Assembly: GCA_963675135.1 (NCBI GenBank)
Contig: OY776130.1
Span: forward strand, 61,599,808 to 61,663,807
Origin: Galeopsis tetrahit
Lineage: Eukaryota; Streptophyta; Magnoliopsida; Lamiales; Lamiaceae
Reading direction: 5' to 3'
Length of the DNA: 64,000 nucleotides
Both the position numbers and the translations under genes were made by a program. The notes beneath the pieces are model-generated. The model ran no database searches. It was not told the DNA's origin and worked only from the letters and a program-made list of their open reading frames with translations. Below, piece by piece: positions 10,764 through 21,813 of this stretch (position 1 is the first letter of the stretch; each line of letters begins with the position of its first letter).

Positions 10764-12298
10764 GGGCGCGGTTAAAGACACCCACCGATCTATTGAGGAC
10801 ACCCACCAAGAGTTTTTTTTTTGAAAAAGGGGTATGTAAATTGTCAATTTTACCCTTCCTTGAAAATTTTAAAAAAAAATTGTGGATGAGTACACCCACC
10901 ACTGTATCTATCGCGAGAAGAAGAAGGGTCGATCAAAATTCTCATTCCAAAACTTTCCAAAAATTGTAAAAACGGTTTTCAGTGTGGAAGACCTCGAAAA
11001 TGGCTGATAGTGATGCAAAAGTGACTTGTGGGGGTGCCAAATATTCATTTTTAAGTTTTTTAACATGTTTTGAAGGTTTTTTAGTTTTGAAAATGGAAGT
11101 TTTTTTATGTGTAGGGTTTTGTTGTGTTTTGTTAGTTTAATCTTGTTTTTTTTTTTTGGCATAATATGAGTTTATAATGGTATCTAGTTTAAATAGTATG
11201 CATTTAAGACATACATTTTGATAATATGAATGACATTTGCTTGAATCGAAAAAAACTCTTATTCGCGTCTGGTTTCGCGAAGAAGATGATCATGTTCGTG
11301 TTTTTTTTTCGGACAACGATTCTTTGTCCGAAAAAAAAACATGAACATATGCTCAATGTTCGAAAAATTTTTCCCAACCTGATAGCAATGTTCGAAAATT
11401 TGTTCCCAACATGATAGCAATGTTCGAAAATTTGTTCCGCGTGTTTTACTTGGTCGAATTTTCAACCCAAAACCCTCTGTTGGGAACAAATTTTCGAACA
11501 TATGCTCAATGTTCGAAAATTTGTTCCCAACATGATAGCATTGTTCGAAAATTTATCCCGTACATTGTGGGTGTACTCATCCAAACATAAAAAATTGTGG
11601 GTGTTCTCATCCGAAATTTATAAACAAGCCATGTTCGAAAATTAGTTCCGGACACCTCCTCCATGTTCGAAAAACCAGTAAAAAAACGTTTAATTTCTTC
11701 CTAAACCATGTCAATTAGATGCCCATTGATTTATTTACATCCTAACACATCAAATATTGATAAATTGTCACATAAACATGCTTATAACACAAAAAATCAA
11801 CCTTAATCAACAAATTAATGAAAACACAAAATTCAAAAAACAAAACATAAATCATGAAACCTTACAACAATAAAATCAATGTTTCAATCAACAAAAACCT
11901 AAATTAAACACACATCCTCCTCTTCTTCTCATATATAAGTAAGAAAAACTAACTTTTAACCATTTTTGTAAAAAAGAAAAAAAAAATGCGTCCGACCTCC
12001 TCTTCTTCTCAAAAAAACAACGCGCTCGTGTTCTCTCTTTGTCTTGTTTGACATCGCTGTTTCAAGAGTAGAAATGGAGTGCTTCAAGAGTGGAAATGGA
12101 GGTTGAAATGGAGTGTGGGTGAGAGATGGAGTGGGGAAGATGGCAGGGGTGGGTGTACCGAAAACAAGGGAGGGGAAGGAGGAAAAGAAATTTGAAGGGC
12201 ACTCTCGGATTTTCCACATGAGTGTCCTCATCGGAAGTGTGGGTGTCCTCATCGTGTGGGTGTCCTCAATAGGTCGGTGGGTGTCTTTAACCGCGCCC
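10764..12298. mobile_element. Mutator-like TIR element with 8-bp target duplication (element 1)
   Basis: The left end is GGGCGCGGTTAAAGACACCC followed by ACCGATCTATTGAGGACACC. The right end is the exact inverse over at least 40 bases. The flanks 10756-10763 and 12299-12306 are both ATATAAAC. An 8-bp duplication also occurs in hAT elements, but the TIR matches element 2 (9-bp duplication), so I place it with the Mutator-like group. The interior has repeats of TGTTCGAAAATTTGTTCCCA (11340-11560) and several GGGTGTCCTCATC motifs near both ends. No transposase frame. Confidence 0.85.
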
Positions 12299-12564
12299 AT
12301 ATAAACCGGACACCCTTTTTCCAGAGTCGAATGCCCAAAATAAATATTTTATTAAGGTGATTTAAGTTCCTTAATGAAAATTAAATTTTATTTCCTATAT
12401 ACTTCCGGATATATTGGAGGAAAGATTGCCTCAATGATACTATTATATTAGTGTTGTCCAAAAATAATTGTTAGTTGTGATATAGGGGAATGATTGACAA
12501 GGTTTATTATATGAGGGGAAATAAGTAATAATTAAATTAGGATAATTATTACCAAAACCCAAGG

Positions 12565-12680
12565 TGCAAAAGAAGTCAGTCTATACCGAGATATATTCTG
12601 ACTTTAATCGGGCTCCCGTTAGTGAACTGTGAAATTGATTTCTATATTAGTTAATCATTGGATTGAATAAGACTTCGAGA
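12565..12680 (+). repeat. SINE family A copy (partial)
   Basis: It holds the blocks CTATACCGAGATATATTCTG, GACTTTAATCGGGCTCCCGT, GTGAACTGTGAAATTGAT and TTAGTTAATCATTGGATTGA in family order, and ends in an A-run. Confidence 0.6.
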
Positions 12681-12768
12681 AAAAAAAAAAAATTATACTA
12701 GTAGCATTTAAAGCTCCATCAAATTAAAGTTGAATAATAACTCTAAGAAATTATTGCAAAAAATAAAA

Positions 12769-13701
12769 GGGCGCGGCTAAAGGCACCCGGATTTCCTATG
12801 AGTACAACCACCAAACATTTTTTTAATTTGTCAGAACATGTGAAATGTCCCATATACCCCTAGGGTAAAATTTATGAAAAAACGAAAATGAGTACACCCA
12901 CCCATTCTATTTCACCACCACCACCACCAAACAAAAAAAAAAATCCAAAATTGCAACAAAAATTAACCCAAAACACCAACTGTTCGAAAAAATTTCTAAA
13001 ACAAACATGTTCGAAATTTTTACCAAAACAAACTCAACATGTTCGAAAAAAATTTCAAAACAAACTCAATATGTTCGAAAAAAATTCCAAAACAACTCAA
13101 ATTTTTTCCAAAACATACTCAAGTTGTTCGAAATTGTTTCCAAAACAAACACAATATGTTCGAAAAAAAATTCAAAACAACTTAAATTTGTCCGAAAAAA
13201 AAAATCGAACACGTTGTTCGAATTTTTTTCCAAAACAAACGCACTATGTTCGAAAATAATTAACAAACTTAAAAAAAAAATCCTAATTTTTCAAACCTAA
13301 ACTTACCTGTTAGCGGCGGCGGCGAGGGGAGGAGTACTACGGCCGCGGCGAAGGGGAGGAGGGGGTGGGCGGCGGCCGCGTCTGTGGGGAGAAGGGATGG
13401 CGGCGGCCGCGACTGTGGGGAGGAGGGAGGGCGACGGCCGCGAACGAGGTTGCTGGGGAGGGCGGCGCAACGCGACGTGGAGGGCGGCGTTGGCGGAGTG
13501 GGTGCCGCCGTGCCGGCGAAGCATCGCAAGAATTGTGGGTGTCTCAATTGTTGAGAAAGAGAGGATGAGAAAGAAAGAGGAAGGTTTTAATTGAATAGAG
13601 GGTAATTTTGAGTTTTCCAGGTGGGTGTCCTCATCCGTTTTGTGTGTGTTCTCATTCCCTGGGTGTACTCATAGGAAACCCGGGTGCCTTTAGCCGCGCC
13701 C
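12769..13701. mobile_element. Mutator-like TIR element with 9-bp flanking repeat (element 2)
   Basis: The left end is GGGCGCGGCTAAAGGCACCC, then GGATTTCCTATGAGTAC. The right end is its inverse with one or two changes. The flanks 12760-12768 and 13702-13710 are both AAAATAAAA, which is low complexity and so weaker as a target duplication. The interior holds a tandem series of about ten ATGTTCGAAAAAAATTCCAA-type units (12980-13255), then a GC-rich core (13310-13530). Both neighbours and TIRs relate it to element 1. Confidence 0.82.
12980..13255 (+). repeat. tandem degenerate TGTTCGAA-containing repeats
   Basis: About ten units, each with a TGTTCGAAA core followed by TTCCAAAACAAACTCAA-type spacers. 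Related but rearranged units occur in element 1 at 11340-11560. Open frames here arise from the periodic repeat and are not taken as genes. Confidence 0.8.
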
Positions 13702-13964
13702 AAAATAAAATAAAGATTCTAGGAAAGGTTGAAGTCCGAAAATTGGGCTTGGCCCAAGTAGGGCCCCCGATTGGGCCCACATCTAATTGCTATTCTTTTC
13801 GGAGCTAAAGGCCCAGAATAAATAAACAATCAAATAAGTAAAATCTGATGAAAATTTATTGAGTGTGATAATAATAATAAGAAAATCTAATTTAAAAAAA
13901 AACAAGAAAACAGTTTGTGGGGGAAAAATCTTGTATAATCCAAACATATTTTTTTTTTTTTAAA

Positions 13965-14070
13965 GTTTAGATATTCAGCATTTGGACTGACTAATTCAAA
14001 AGATCAATCTCACTGTCTATTTACGTGAACTCCGTTTATAGCTAGAGTCAAGCCCGGTATACAATGGCCC
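13965..14070 (-). repeat. SINE family A copy (partial)
   Basis: The minus strand carries the family blocks in order: TATACCGGGCTTGACTCTAG, TATAAACGGAGTTCACGT, AGTGAGATTGATC and GAATTAGTCAGTCCAAATGC. Confidence 0.65.
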
Positions 14071-14659
14071 CTTAGGATAATCCAAACACTACACAAATCC
14101 CAAGTTGTTTGAATTTGTTCCTTGTCCTATGTTTGTTCAAACATATGAACAATACAAATTACTCCATAAACAACATCTCATATAAATTTTTAAATTTATC
14201 AATAACTAAATATTAACACACACAAAATATACTTAAATTATGGAAAAAAAGGAAAAACAAAAAAAAAAAACAATTCGGTAGGTGTTTAGTTTATGATAAT
14301 TACTTTGCTAAAGAAAGAAAAAATAAATAAATGCATTTGTACATAGATTCCACTACCTACCCACTTTGTATGTAGCTTTATTGCACTACAAAACAGAATA
14401 CACACACATAACATGGAGTTATTTGTAATTAATGGCACATTGATGGGTGTAATACAATGATTAATTACTACTACTATTGTCTTTAATTTAATGTTAATGC
14501 ACTGTAATAAGACAACATTAAACATATGCACTAGGGGAGGGGAGATGCTTCTTCAATATTATATTTTTTACTCTATAGTATCTTTTTCCTATACTTCTTC
14601 ACATGCCATCCACCTTCAAAATACATGCATTTCACCTTCTTTTTCTTTTGTCCCCACTT

Positions 14660-14885
14660 CATAATTTATTATTTTGGACTAATGGTGTAGATTTGGAACT
14701 TCGAAGTGTGATCCTCTCTAGTTCTCATATTCGAACCCAATAAGGTGCAAACAATTTATATGGGATCAGTTCATATTGAGCACAAAACTCTGACTTTAAA
14801 CGAAACTCCCACAAGTGAACGGTGAGATTGGTCCCCCGGAATTAGTCGGTCATTGAACCGGATACTCGAGACTTCAAAAAAAATA
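14660..14885 (+). repeat. SINE family A copy with tRNA-like head
   Basis: The head has an A-box-like TGGTGTAGATTTGG and a B-box-like ATATTCGAACCC. The body follows with GACTTTAAACGAAACTCCCA, AAGTGAACGGTGAGATTGGT, GAATTAGTCGGTCATTGAAC and CGAGACTTC, then an A-run. This is the fullest copy in the window. Confidence 0.7.
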
Positions 14886-14914
14886 TATATATAAAAAGCA
14901 AGTGAAGAAACATA

Positions 14915-15104
14915 CTCTCTCAGTCCGTTTATACGTTTCCTAATGCTTTTTAGCACTGAAAGAAATAAATAGAGAGAAAAGGTAAATATAAAGTGAAGTG
15001 GAAAAATAAAAAATTAAAAGATATTTGTCAAAAAAAATATAAGAAATTTATAGACAGACGAACCAAAATGACAAAATGAAAAACTTATGAAAGAACCGAT
15101 GAAG
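14915..15104. mobile_element. Stowaway-like MITE, degenerate
   Basis: TA then CTCTCTCAGTCCGTTTATAC at the left, and an inverse GACAGACGAACC...CGATGAAG then TA at the right. The pairing is imperfect. Confidence 0.5.
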
Positions 15105-15734
15105 TACCTATTACATTAGCTTACTCATTTTAAGTAAAATTAGTACTACATTTCAGTTATAGTTGATACCACGTTTTCACCAAAATTCCATGAAATTAAT
15201 TTGTACCTCATTGTATTCTATTGAAGATCGAAAATAGTATTTACTTCACAACTAAGTAATATTCCTTCCGTTCTACGATAATATTATTTCGTTTCTTAAT
15301 AAGTTTCTCATCCTTAAAATAAAAAATTCATATACTTCCCATTCACAATTATACATAAAATTTATTTATTTATTTTATACTCCACATAAAAATTTATAAA
15401 ATTCCCCTAAAAAACTTACATATAATATTTTTTAATATGTGCTATAAAAGTTGTAAGAGATAAAAGTTAATGGAGGATGAACCTAAAGGAAAAGACAAAA
15501 AAGAGAAAAATGGTGTTAAAAACCGAGCCACAAAGAGTGTAGCAATTTACACAACAAGACAAATGCTGTTCCCAGTTGTTGACCTAACGCACAATATGAC
15601 AAATTCTAACTGCCCCACCAACAAATTCAATTCAATTACTCCTAACAATTAATATATTTCTATTTTATTGGAGTTTTTACTACTACTTTATACTATACAT
15701 TTTGGATATTTTGGATATGTCTCGACAGTTTTAA

Positions 15735-15965
15735 GTATATTTTAATTTGAGGGATCAATTTCATTGTTTACGTGTGGAATCCGTTTAAAGTTAGGGTTGT
15801 GTGCTCTGTATGAACTGATCTTTTACAAATTGTTTGCACCTTAGTCGATTAATTTGATGGATCAATCTCACCTTCCATTTGTGGGGGCTCCGTTTAAAGT
15901 CAGAATTTTTATAAATTTTGAATTTGAGACTTAAAAATAAGCACACTCTTAAGTCTCAAACGGCT
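15735..15965 (-). repeat. SINE family A copy, head plus two body units
   Basis: On the minus strand, GGCCTAGTAGTTAAGTTTAG (A-box-like) and AAGTCTCAAATTCAAA (B-box-like) precede two body units with GACTTTAAACGGAGCCCCCA and AACTTTAAACGGATTCCACA cores. The body repeats in tandem here, unlike the other copies. Confidence 0.65.
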
Positions 15966-17086
15966 AAACTTAACTACTAGGCCAACTTCTTATGATTTAT
16001 ACTAAAAAGAGTACATGGTTGAACTTAATTTAATTATAAAGTTCAAAACACAACTCAAATTTAATCGAGCTCTAAAAGTTTATTAAGTTAAATATTAATG
16101 AGCTCGAATTTAACTCAATTAAGTTCGAGTCAAATTTTTAATATCTTAAAATCGAGAAGAAATAGTTTACCGATCGACTTGATTCACCTACACCCCTATT
16201 CCTGAACCACTAAAATATAATAAAAAAAATATTAGAAAATTAAACACCATTTATGGAAAAAAGGGTTTAGGGGATGTGGAGGTATGAAGGCAACATGTTT
16301 TGGTGTGGCACGTACTTAGCCACCTCGCACGTACGGCAATTAATAGGTACAAAATTAAACACATCCACATTTTTAATGTAAAATATATATTAAGACCATT
16401 TATTATATTAGTACATTATACTACAATTTGTACAAATGAAATAAACTTTTCAGCCGTGCACATTAACATTAATAAATATACATTTAATGGCTTTGGTATT
16501 TGGTGGCATCATTTACCTTATAAAGACATTAGAGTAGTTTTCATGTTATGAATTAATAAGCCTGAAATATTAGGCTTGGTTACAAAAAAATTATATATAA
16601 TTTTTTAACAAAAAAATATACTCCCTCCATCCTTTAATGTGTGTAATAAAAACTTTTCAACTTTATAAATAATAAATATGTTTTTTTAGTGTAGATAAAG
16701 TAATGACATTTAATGTAATTTTGAGATGTTTTGAAGGAATAATAAATTTTTTTTTTACTATTTTAAGTATGAGTCATTAAGTAATAGACATAAAAAAAAA
16801 ATGACAAAATGAGTCATTAAATAGGAAACTTGGTAGTAGAACTTAGTAAAATTGTACAATTGTTACATGAACTTTTAATGTGTTAACGAGTAACATGTAT
16901 GTTTCACAAAAAAAAAAAAAAAAATTGTTCTCATGAGTTCGAGTTATGGAGGGGTGACATGAGGGGGTGAAGTTTTTTTTTTTTCCTTCTTAATTTGTTT
17001 TTATAAGAAATAATTTAGAAAATAGAGAATTTATTTACTTAAAAAAATAGTAAAACATGAAAGGTTAGTATAATTTAAAATTGGTA

Positions 17087-17272
17087 ATCTCTCCATCCTA
17101 ATGAAAGTTATTCAACTTTTTTTTTGTCCGTTCCAATAAAAAATATTAATTTATTTTTTAATAAAAGAGAGTCTCACATTTAAGTATATTATTCTCTTTT
17201 AATCACATCATCTCTAATATATTTTTTCATATTTTTTAACCTCTGTTTTCAAAGTTCTCCAGGGACGGAGGT
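17087..17272. mobile_element. Stowaway-like MITE
   Basis: TA then ATCTCTCCATCCTAATGAAAG at the left and AGTTCTCCAGGGACGGAGGT then AGTA at the right form a short imperfect TIR with internal pairing. Confidence 0.5.
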
Positions 17273-17758
17273 AGTATTTGTTTTTTTGTGGTGGATTGGT
17301 TATATAGCACTACCATTATAGAAGAAAATATCAAAAGAGTGTGAAGTAGGAACAAAAACAGGAGTAATTCCACTCCCATAAAAGAAACAAAAATGAAAAA
17401 TAGTGTGGTTGTCGTAATAAGCCGTGCAATTGGCCAAAAAAGGCTAGGCTATAACCTTTTTTAATAACGAATAAAGTTATACTATTATTAAGAAGAAAAA
17501 AAAGAACTCAAAAGTTGCTCGAATAAATTAATTATGGACCCAAAATTGACCTAATGATCAAAATAATTCAAAATTGAATCATAACCATGTTCAAAGTTGA
17601 GGTCGACACAAAAAACCATTCAAATTATATTATATTCTACCATCTAATTTATTTTACTTTATAATTGGGTTAATTAATTAAAATAAAAAAACTTCTAAGT
17701 GATTTGGAATACTTTATAATTGAATAAATTTCGTATTTTGGAGAACCTGGTAATAATA

Positions 17759-18411
17759 TGTTGGTCCATTTTTATTAATAGTTTATATGGTGTTATAAAT
17801 ATCTTGCGGGGGATTAGCTTATCAGCTAACTTGTGAAATAAGTCGGTTGCATATATGTGTTATTGTAAGATCACGCATATTTGCTAAATTATGTTTTAAT
17901 GTGTTTGATTGAAGTTTTGAGTATCAAGGTTTAATGCATTTTTTTATTCTTTTTCGCATTTGTACTGATTTCTATATATTATTATAAAGATAAATATAAG
18001 TTATTGTAAGAACAATGTTTGTAACGTGTTCTTACAATCACACGTACTTACCTCTGCAGCAACAAATACTTGCCCTTACGAATCATTGTATTGTTTATCG
18101 TTTAAAATACTTCTCATATCATTTACTCCTATTTAGTAAAAAAAACATAACACACTACTATCACTTGTGCACCAAGCTAGAGAGCTTTTCAACAAACGAG
18201 TATAATCTAAGATCTACTACACGCTTTTACGTTTAACTTGTTTTGATAGTTATTCAACTGGCTAGTTGCGTACTTGCATTAAGCATTCAGTAAGTCAGTT
18301 ATCAATTCAAGCTAAACACGTTTAACTTGTGAATAAGTTAGCTGTAAAAAAATATATTTACCTCTCCCGTTTATCATCATTTCACTCGTTTAAAAATCTT
18401 ACAAGTGGTAT
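17759..18411 (+). mobile_element. truncated LTR plus primer-binding site, abutting the GID1 leader
   Basis: At about 18400-18411 lies TGGTATCAGAGC, the exact plant initiator tRNA-Met primer-binding site. It follows ...CTTACA, the expected CA end of an LTR. The preceding AT-rich sequence back to about TGTTGGTCC at 17759 is the presumed LTR, with internal TGTTATTGTAAGA-type repeats. No gag follows: the element stops within about 70 bases of the GID1 leader. The LTR start is uncertain. Confidence 0.6.
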
Positions 18412-18558
18412 CAGAGCAGTCGTCCGATAAGTGGTGGTATGAAAATGCATATGCAAAAATAATGAGTATAATTGAAGGGTAGGGCCTACTCAAACAGTTT
18501 TAATTCCGCCCCCCTCCCCCCTCAATTTGTCGTCTCTCTCGCCTCCGCCTTCTCCCCG

Positions 18559-18562
<4 letters not shown>

Positions 18563-18594
<32 letters not shown>
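18563..18594 (+). repeat. (TC)n microsatellite in the GID1 5' leader
   Basis: Sixteen uninterrupted TC units about 340 bases upstream of the GID1 start codon. CT-rich tracts are common in plant leaders near transcription starts. Confidence 0.95.
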
Positions 18595-18598
<4 letters not shown>

Positions 18599-18936
18599 GA
18601 GTAAATTCACGCTACGCGCCACCATTATATTCTCTCTCTTCTTTATCTACCCTTTACCTATATAATATAATATATACACACATGATTCTTTTATATTTTA
18701 TTCCCCTCTCTCCATTTGGATTTGATCTTTTCCACTTCCGTTGAATTAGATAAGTGAAACCCCCCTCTTGACTCTCCATTTCTCACAACTGTCTTCTTCT
18801 TCGCTGAATCGGAAGAAAAAGGGGGTTAAAAGTGTGTTTTGGGGTGAAAACAATAGTTGGAATCATTTCTCTTTGTTACAATAGTTGAAGATCATTGTGT
18901 GGAATTTTCGAACTTTGTTACAAATTACAATCTGTT

Positions 18937-20507
18937 ATGGCGGGCAGTAATGAAGTGAATGTCAGCGAATCAAAGGTAATCGTACATGATTTCTTCCCCT
19001 GATGCTCGTAATTTGTTGTTTTGAAATTAGGGTAGTTGCGGATGTGGGTTTTTGTAATTTCCCCCTAATTTCTGTGATTAAAATTGGGGGTAAGGTTTTT
19101 TTGGTAATGAAGAGGTGATTTTGGTGGAAAGAGGTGTGATTAATTGTTGAAGATTGAATCTTGGTCTTTTCAATTGAGGGTTTCTGAGTTGTTTTTTTCG
19201 TTTTTGTTTTTAGTTGGGGATTTCTGACTTTGCAGTCCCCTGTGAACCGATTTTATGCTAGTTTGTTGGAGTTTTTAGGGCCTTTCTCTACTTTTCACAT
19301 CCTTTCTTTTTATAGATATGCATGATTTTTCTTTTGCTTTTCACCATTTTCTTTATTAGATGATTACCTTACTGGGGTTTGATGATATACTGATTTGGGG
19401 CTGTTTGTGCATATTTGATCAAAAATTCCATCTCACTTTGAGTTTTGGCTTCTATTGTGTGCTGTTATTGACTAATAAGGAAACCTCTAGCAAAATTAAC
19501 TCTCTGTTTATCTGCAGAGAGTGGTTCCCCTCAATACATGGATCCTTATATCCAATTTCAAGCTTGCTTACAACATGCTCCGTCGCCCCGATGGCACGTT
19601 TAACCGCGATTTGAATGAATTTCTTGATCGTAAAGTGACTGCAAACGCCGTTCCAGTAGACGGGGTTTACTCTTTCGATGTTCTAGATCGTGCTACGGGC
19701 CTTCTCAACCGTGTTTATTTGACCGCTCGTGAGAACGAGCCTCAATTGGGGGTTGTAGAAGTTGATAAGCCCTTGAGTACTGATGAAATTGTGCCTGTGA
19801 TTCTGTTCTTCCATGGGGGAAGCTTCGTTCATTCGTCAGCCAACAGTGCTATCTATGACACATTCTGTCGTCGTCTTGTTAGCACGTGCAAGGCTGCAGT
19901 TGTATCTGTGAACTATCGTCGTTCACCAGAGCATCGGTACCCTTGTGCTTACGATGATGGATGGACTGCCCTTAAGTGGGTCCACTCTAGGCCATGGCTT
20001 CGAAGTGGGAAAGATCCTAAAGTTCACGTTTATTTAGCGGGTGATAGCTCGGGTGGTAATATTGCTCATCACGTTGCAGTACGAGCTGGGGAAGAGGGGA
20101 TGGAGGTTAAGGGTAACATTCTTCTTCATCCTCTGTTTGGCGGGCAGGAGAGGATGGAATCGGAGAAACGATTGGATGGGAGATACTTTGTAAGGATTCA
20201 AGATCGAGATTGGTATTGGAGAGCTTATCTACCAGAAGGCGAAGATAGGGACCACCCCGCGTGTAATGTGTTTGGCCCTAGGAGTCGAAGCCTAGAGGGA
20301 CTAAATTTCCCGAAAAGCTTGGTTGTCGTCGCTGGATTGGATCTTCTTCAAGATTGGCAATTGGGTTACGTTAAAGGGCTCGAGAAATCGGGAAACAAAG
20401 TGAAGCTTCTTTATCTCGAAAAGGCAACAATCGGGTTCTACTTCTTGCCTAACAACGATCATTTCCATTCCCTAATGGACGAGATGAAAAGCTTCATCGA
20501 AACTTGA
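18937..20507 (+). CDS. GID1: gibberellin receptor GID1 (two exons)
   Basis: Exon 1 is 18937-18975, encoding the conserved MAGSNEVNVSESK start. The intron 18976-19517 has GT and AG ends. Exon 2 is 19518-20507. The predicted 342-residue protein belongs to the carboxylesterase-like (alpha/beta hydrolase) family. It has the oxyanion motif HGGSF (112-116), the nucleophile elbow GDSSGG (188-193) and Asp288. As in all GID1 proteins the catalytic His is replaced, here by Ile318 in KATIGFYFLPNN, so it binds gibberellin rather than hydrolysing esters. Bound GID1 recruits DELLA repressors for ubiquitination through SCF-SLY1/GID2 in the nucleus. The N-terminal lid motif (VVPLNTWILISNFKLAYN) that closes over the hormone and contacts DELLA is intact. 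The intron position after the 13th codon is the usual one. It is closest in feel to the GID1B/C class. Confidence 0.97.
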
Positions 20508-21813
20508 CTGTTGATACGTTTTAATCACACGCAGCCATACGTAACAGAAGCTTGACTTTTTTTACTCAGGGTTCTTTTTTACTTTAGTAGTTATGGTGTG
20601 TAGTAGTATGATTGTGTAGAATTTACTGGTATTTCGTGTTGATAACTAGGATGACGATGCTGATGATGCTCGTCCTTGTGGGTATTATCGGTTTTTCATG
20701 GATTTGAAACTCGTTGTGTTGGTCTTGGAGGCAGTAGGAGTGTCGTAAGACATTCGGGGTTGTGCTGATCGGTTCGTCTCCCCCCCGGCCCGGCTGCTAC
20801 TACTACTACTAGGTTAAAAGCTAATTCAGTACATGGATTTGGGGTAATCCATGCTGCTGCTATATTTCATCTGTTACTTGTGGTCTCTCTAGAAATATAT
20901 ATATATATACAGTTTTTGTGTTTATATGTAACTTTTTTTCCTATAATATACTAATTTTATGATTGTCTTTTGCTCTGTATTTCCATGGATATTGTGTAGC
21001 ATCTAAAATCCATAGCTTTGAGTTTCTATTAATGGTAAACTAGTCACAGATTCTTGACAAAAACCCTGTCTGAAAATAGATTTTGCCTTATCTTGATTTA
21101 TTTTCAACCACTTTTGTCGCCCATTCCTTGTATTCCGGAAACATTTCAACCCTACTCTTTAAACGTAATATATTATATACACTTGTTCCGTCCATAGTTT
21201 CGTCCTGTCGTAAGCTTTTCACTTATCTGTTATGAATGTTACGTCCTCGTTTCCGTTGACAACAGAATCCCATTTGCAAAGAAAAAAAACACACACATCT
21301 AAATGATTGGACATAGTCTCCCCATGGTTAATTGTTAGTATGGGTTTGGGACTTAGAAGTGTTCTTATCTCTAGGTCTCGGGTTTGAAACTCTCGAAAAT
21401 TTGGACAAATGAATTATATCAGTTAAAATGAGACACTTAGATTTAAACGGATGTATATTATAATTGTGGTAATATGTGGGATGTGGAGCGTTAGAGAACA
21501 TTGGCTAGTTGATTGCTAATTTATGTACCTATCAAACCAATTTTAGTCATTGACAATTGCTTGGGATGAGGGGATTAATCTTAGCTTTAAATGGAGAAAC
21601 AAATCTTGTGGTATAGTGTGTTTTATCTTCCAAGTTAGTTGGGCTTCAAAATATCAAAATAATATTTCCCAAAATTAACATATATACTTTTGTGGTACTA
21701 CTCAATAAAGGGACCCACCCTCCACCTCCCACTTCTTTCATCCAATTGAGAAAAATTATCAGGTTTTGTATGCACTAGTTGCACCGTACATTCATTTATA
21801 TTAAATAATACTA
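20508..21813. other. 3' UTR of GID1 and AT-rich intergenic DNA
   Basis: The first roughly 450 bases are the likely GID1 3' UTR. A tRNA-like SINE family A head (A-box-like TTAGTATGGGTTTGG, B-box-like CTCGGGTTTGAAACTC) lies at about 21325-21410. No gene is seen. Confidence 0.55.
21325..21410 (+). repeat. SINE family A head fragment
   Basis: It shares GGGACTTAGAAGTGTTCTTA and TCTCTAGGTCTCGGGTTTGA with the heads at 14677 and, inverted, 15965. The body is absent. Confidence 0.5.

Larger units (their letters stand above)
14071..17086. other. repeat-rich intergenic region
   Basis: No gene is recognised. It holds two SINE family A copies, one clear Stowaway MITE (14915-15104) and weaker Stowaway-like ends near 15260 and 16620. 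A diverged GAGCTCGAATTTAAC-type repeat at 16020-16160 resembles sequence at 33460-33750. Short frames (14286-14531, 15470-15652, 16300-16551) show no domain or coding signature. Confidence 0.6.

Noticed and set aside
10764..12298. Element 1 as a hAT element because of its 8-bp duplication
   Set aside because: Its TIR starts GGGCGCGG, not CA, and matches element 2, which has a 9-bp flank. Membership of the Mutator-like group is more economical, though not proven.
12888..13300. Two overlapping frames rich in Lys/Asn/Phe/Ser
   Set aside because: They are produced by the tandem TGTTCGAA repeats. All frames share the same period and none has a domain.
13269..13594. Pro/Arg/Gly-rich frames on both strands
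   Set aside because: GC-rich low-complexity core of element 2. Open on several frames at once, which reflects base composition and not coding.
18472..18744. 90-codon frame starting just after the LTR remnant
   Set aside because: It reads through the (TC)n microsatellite in the GID1 leader. Ser/Leu alternation is the repeat, not a protein.
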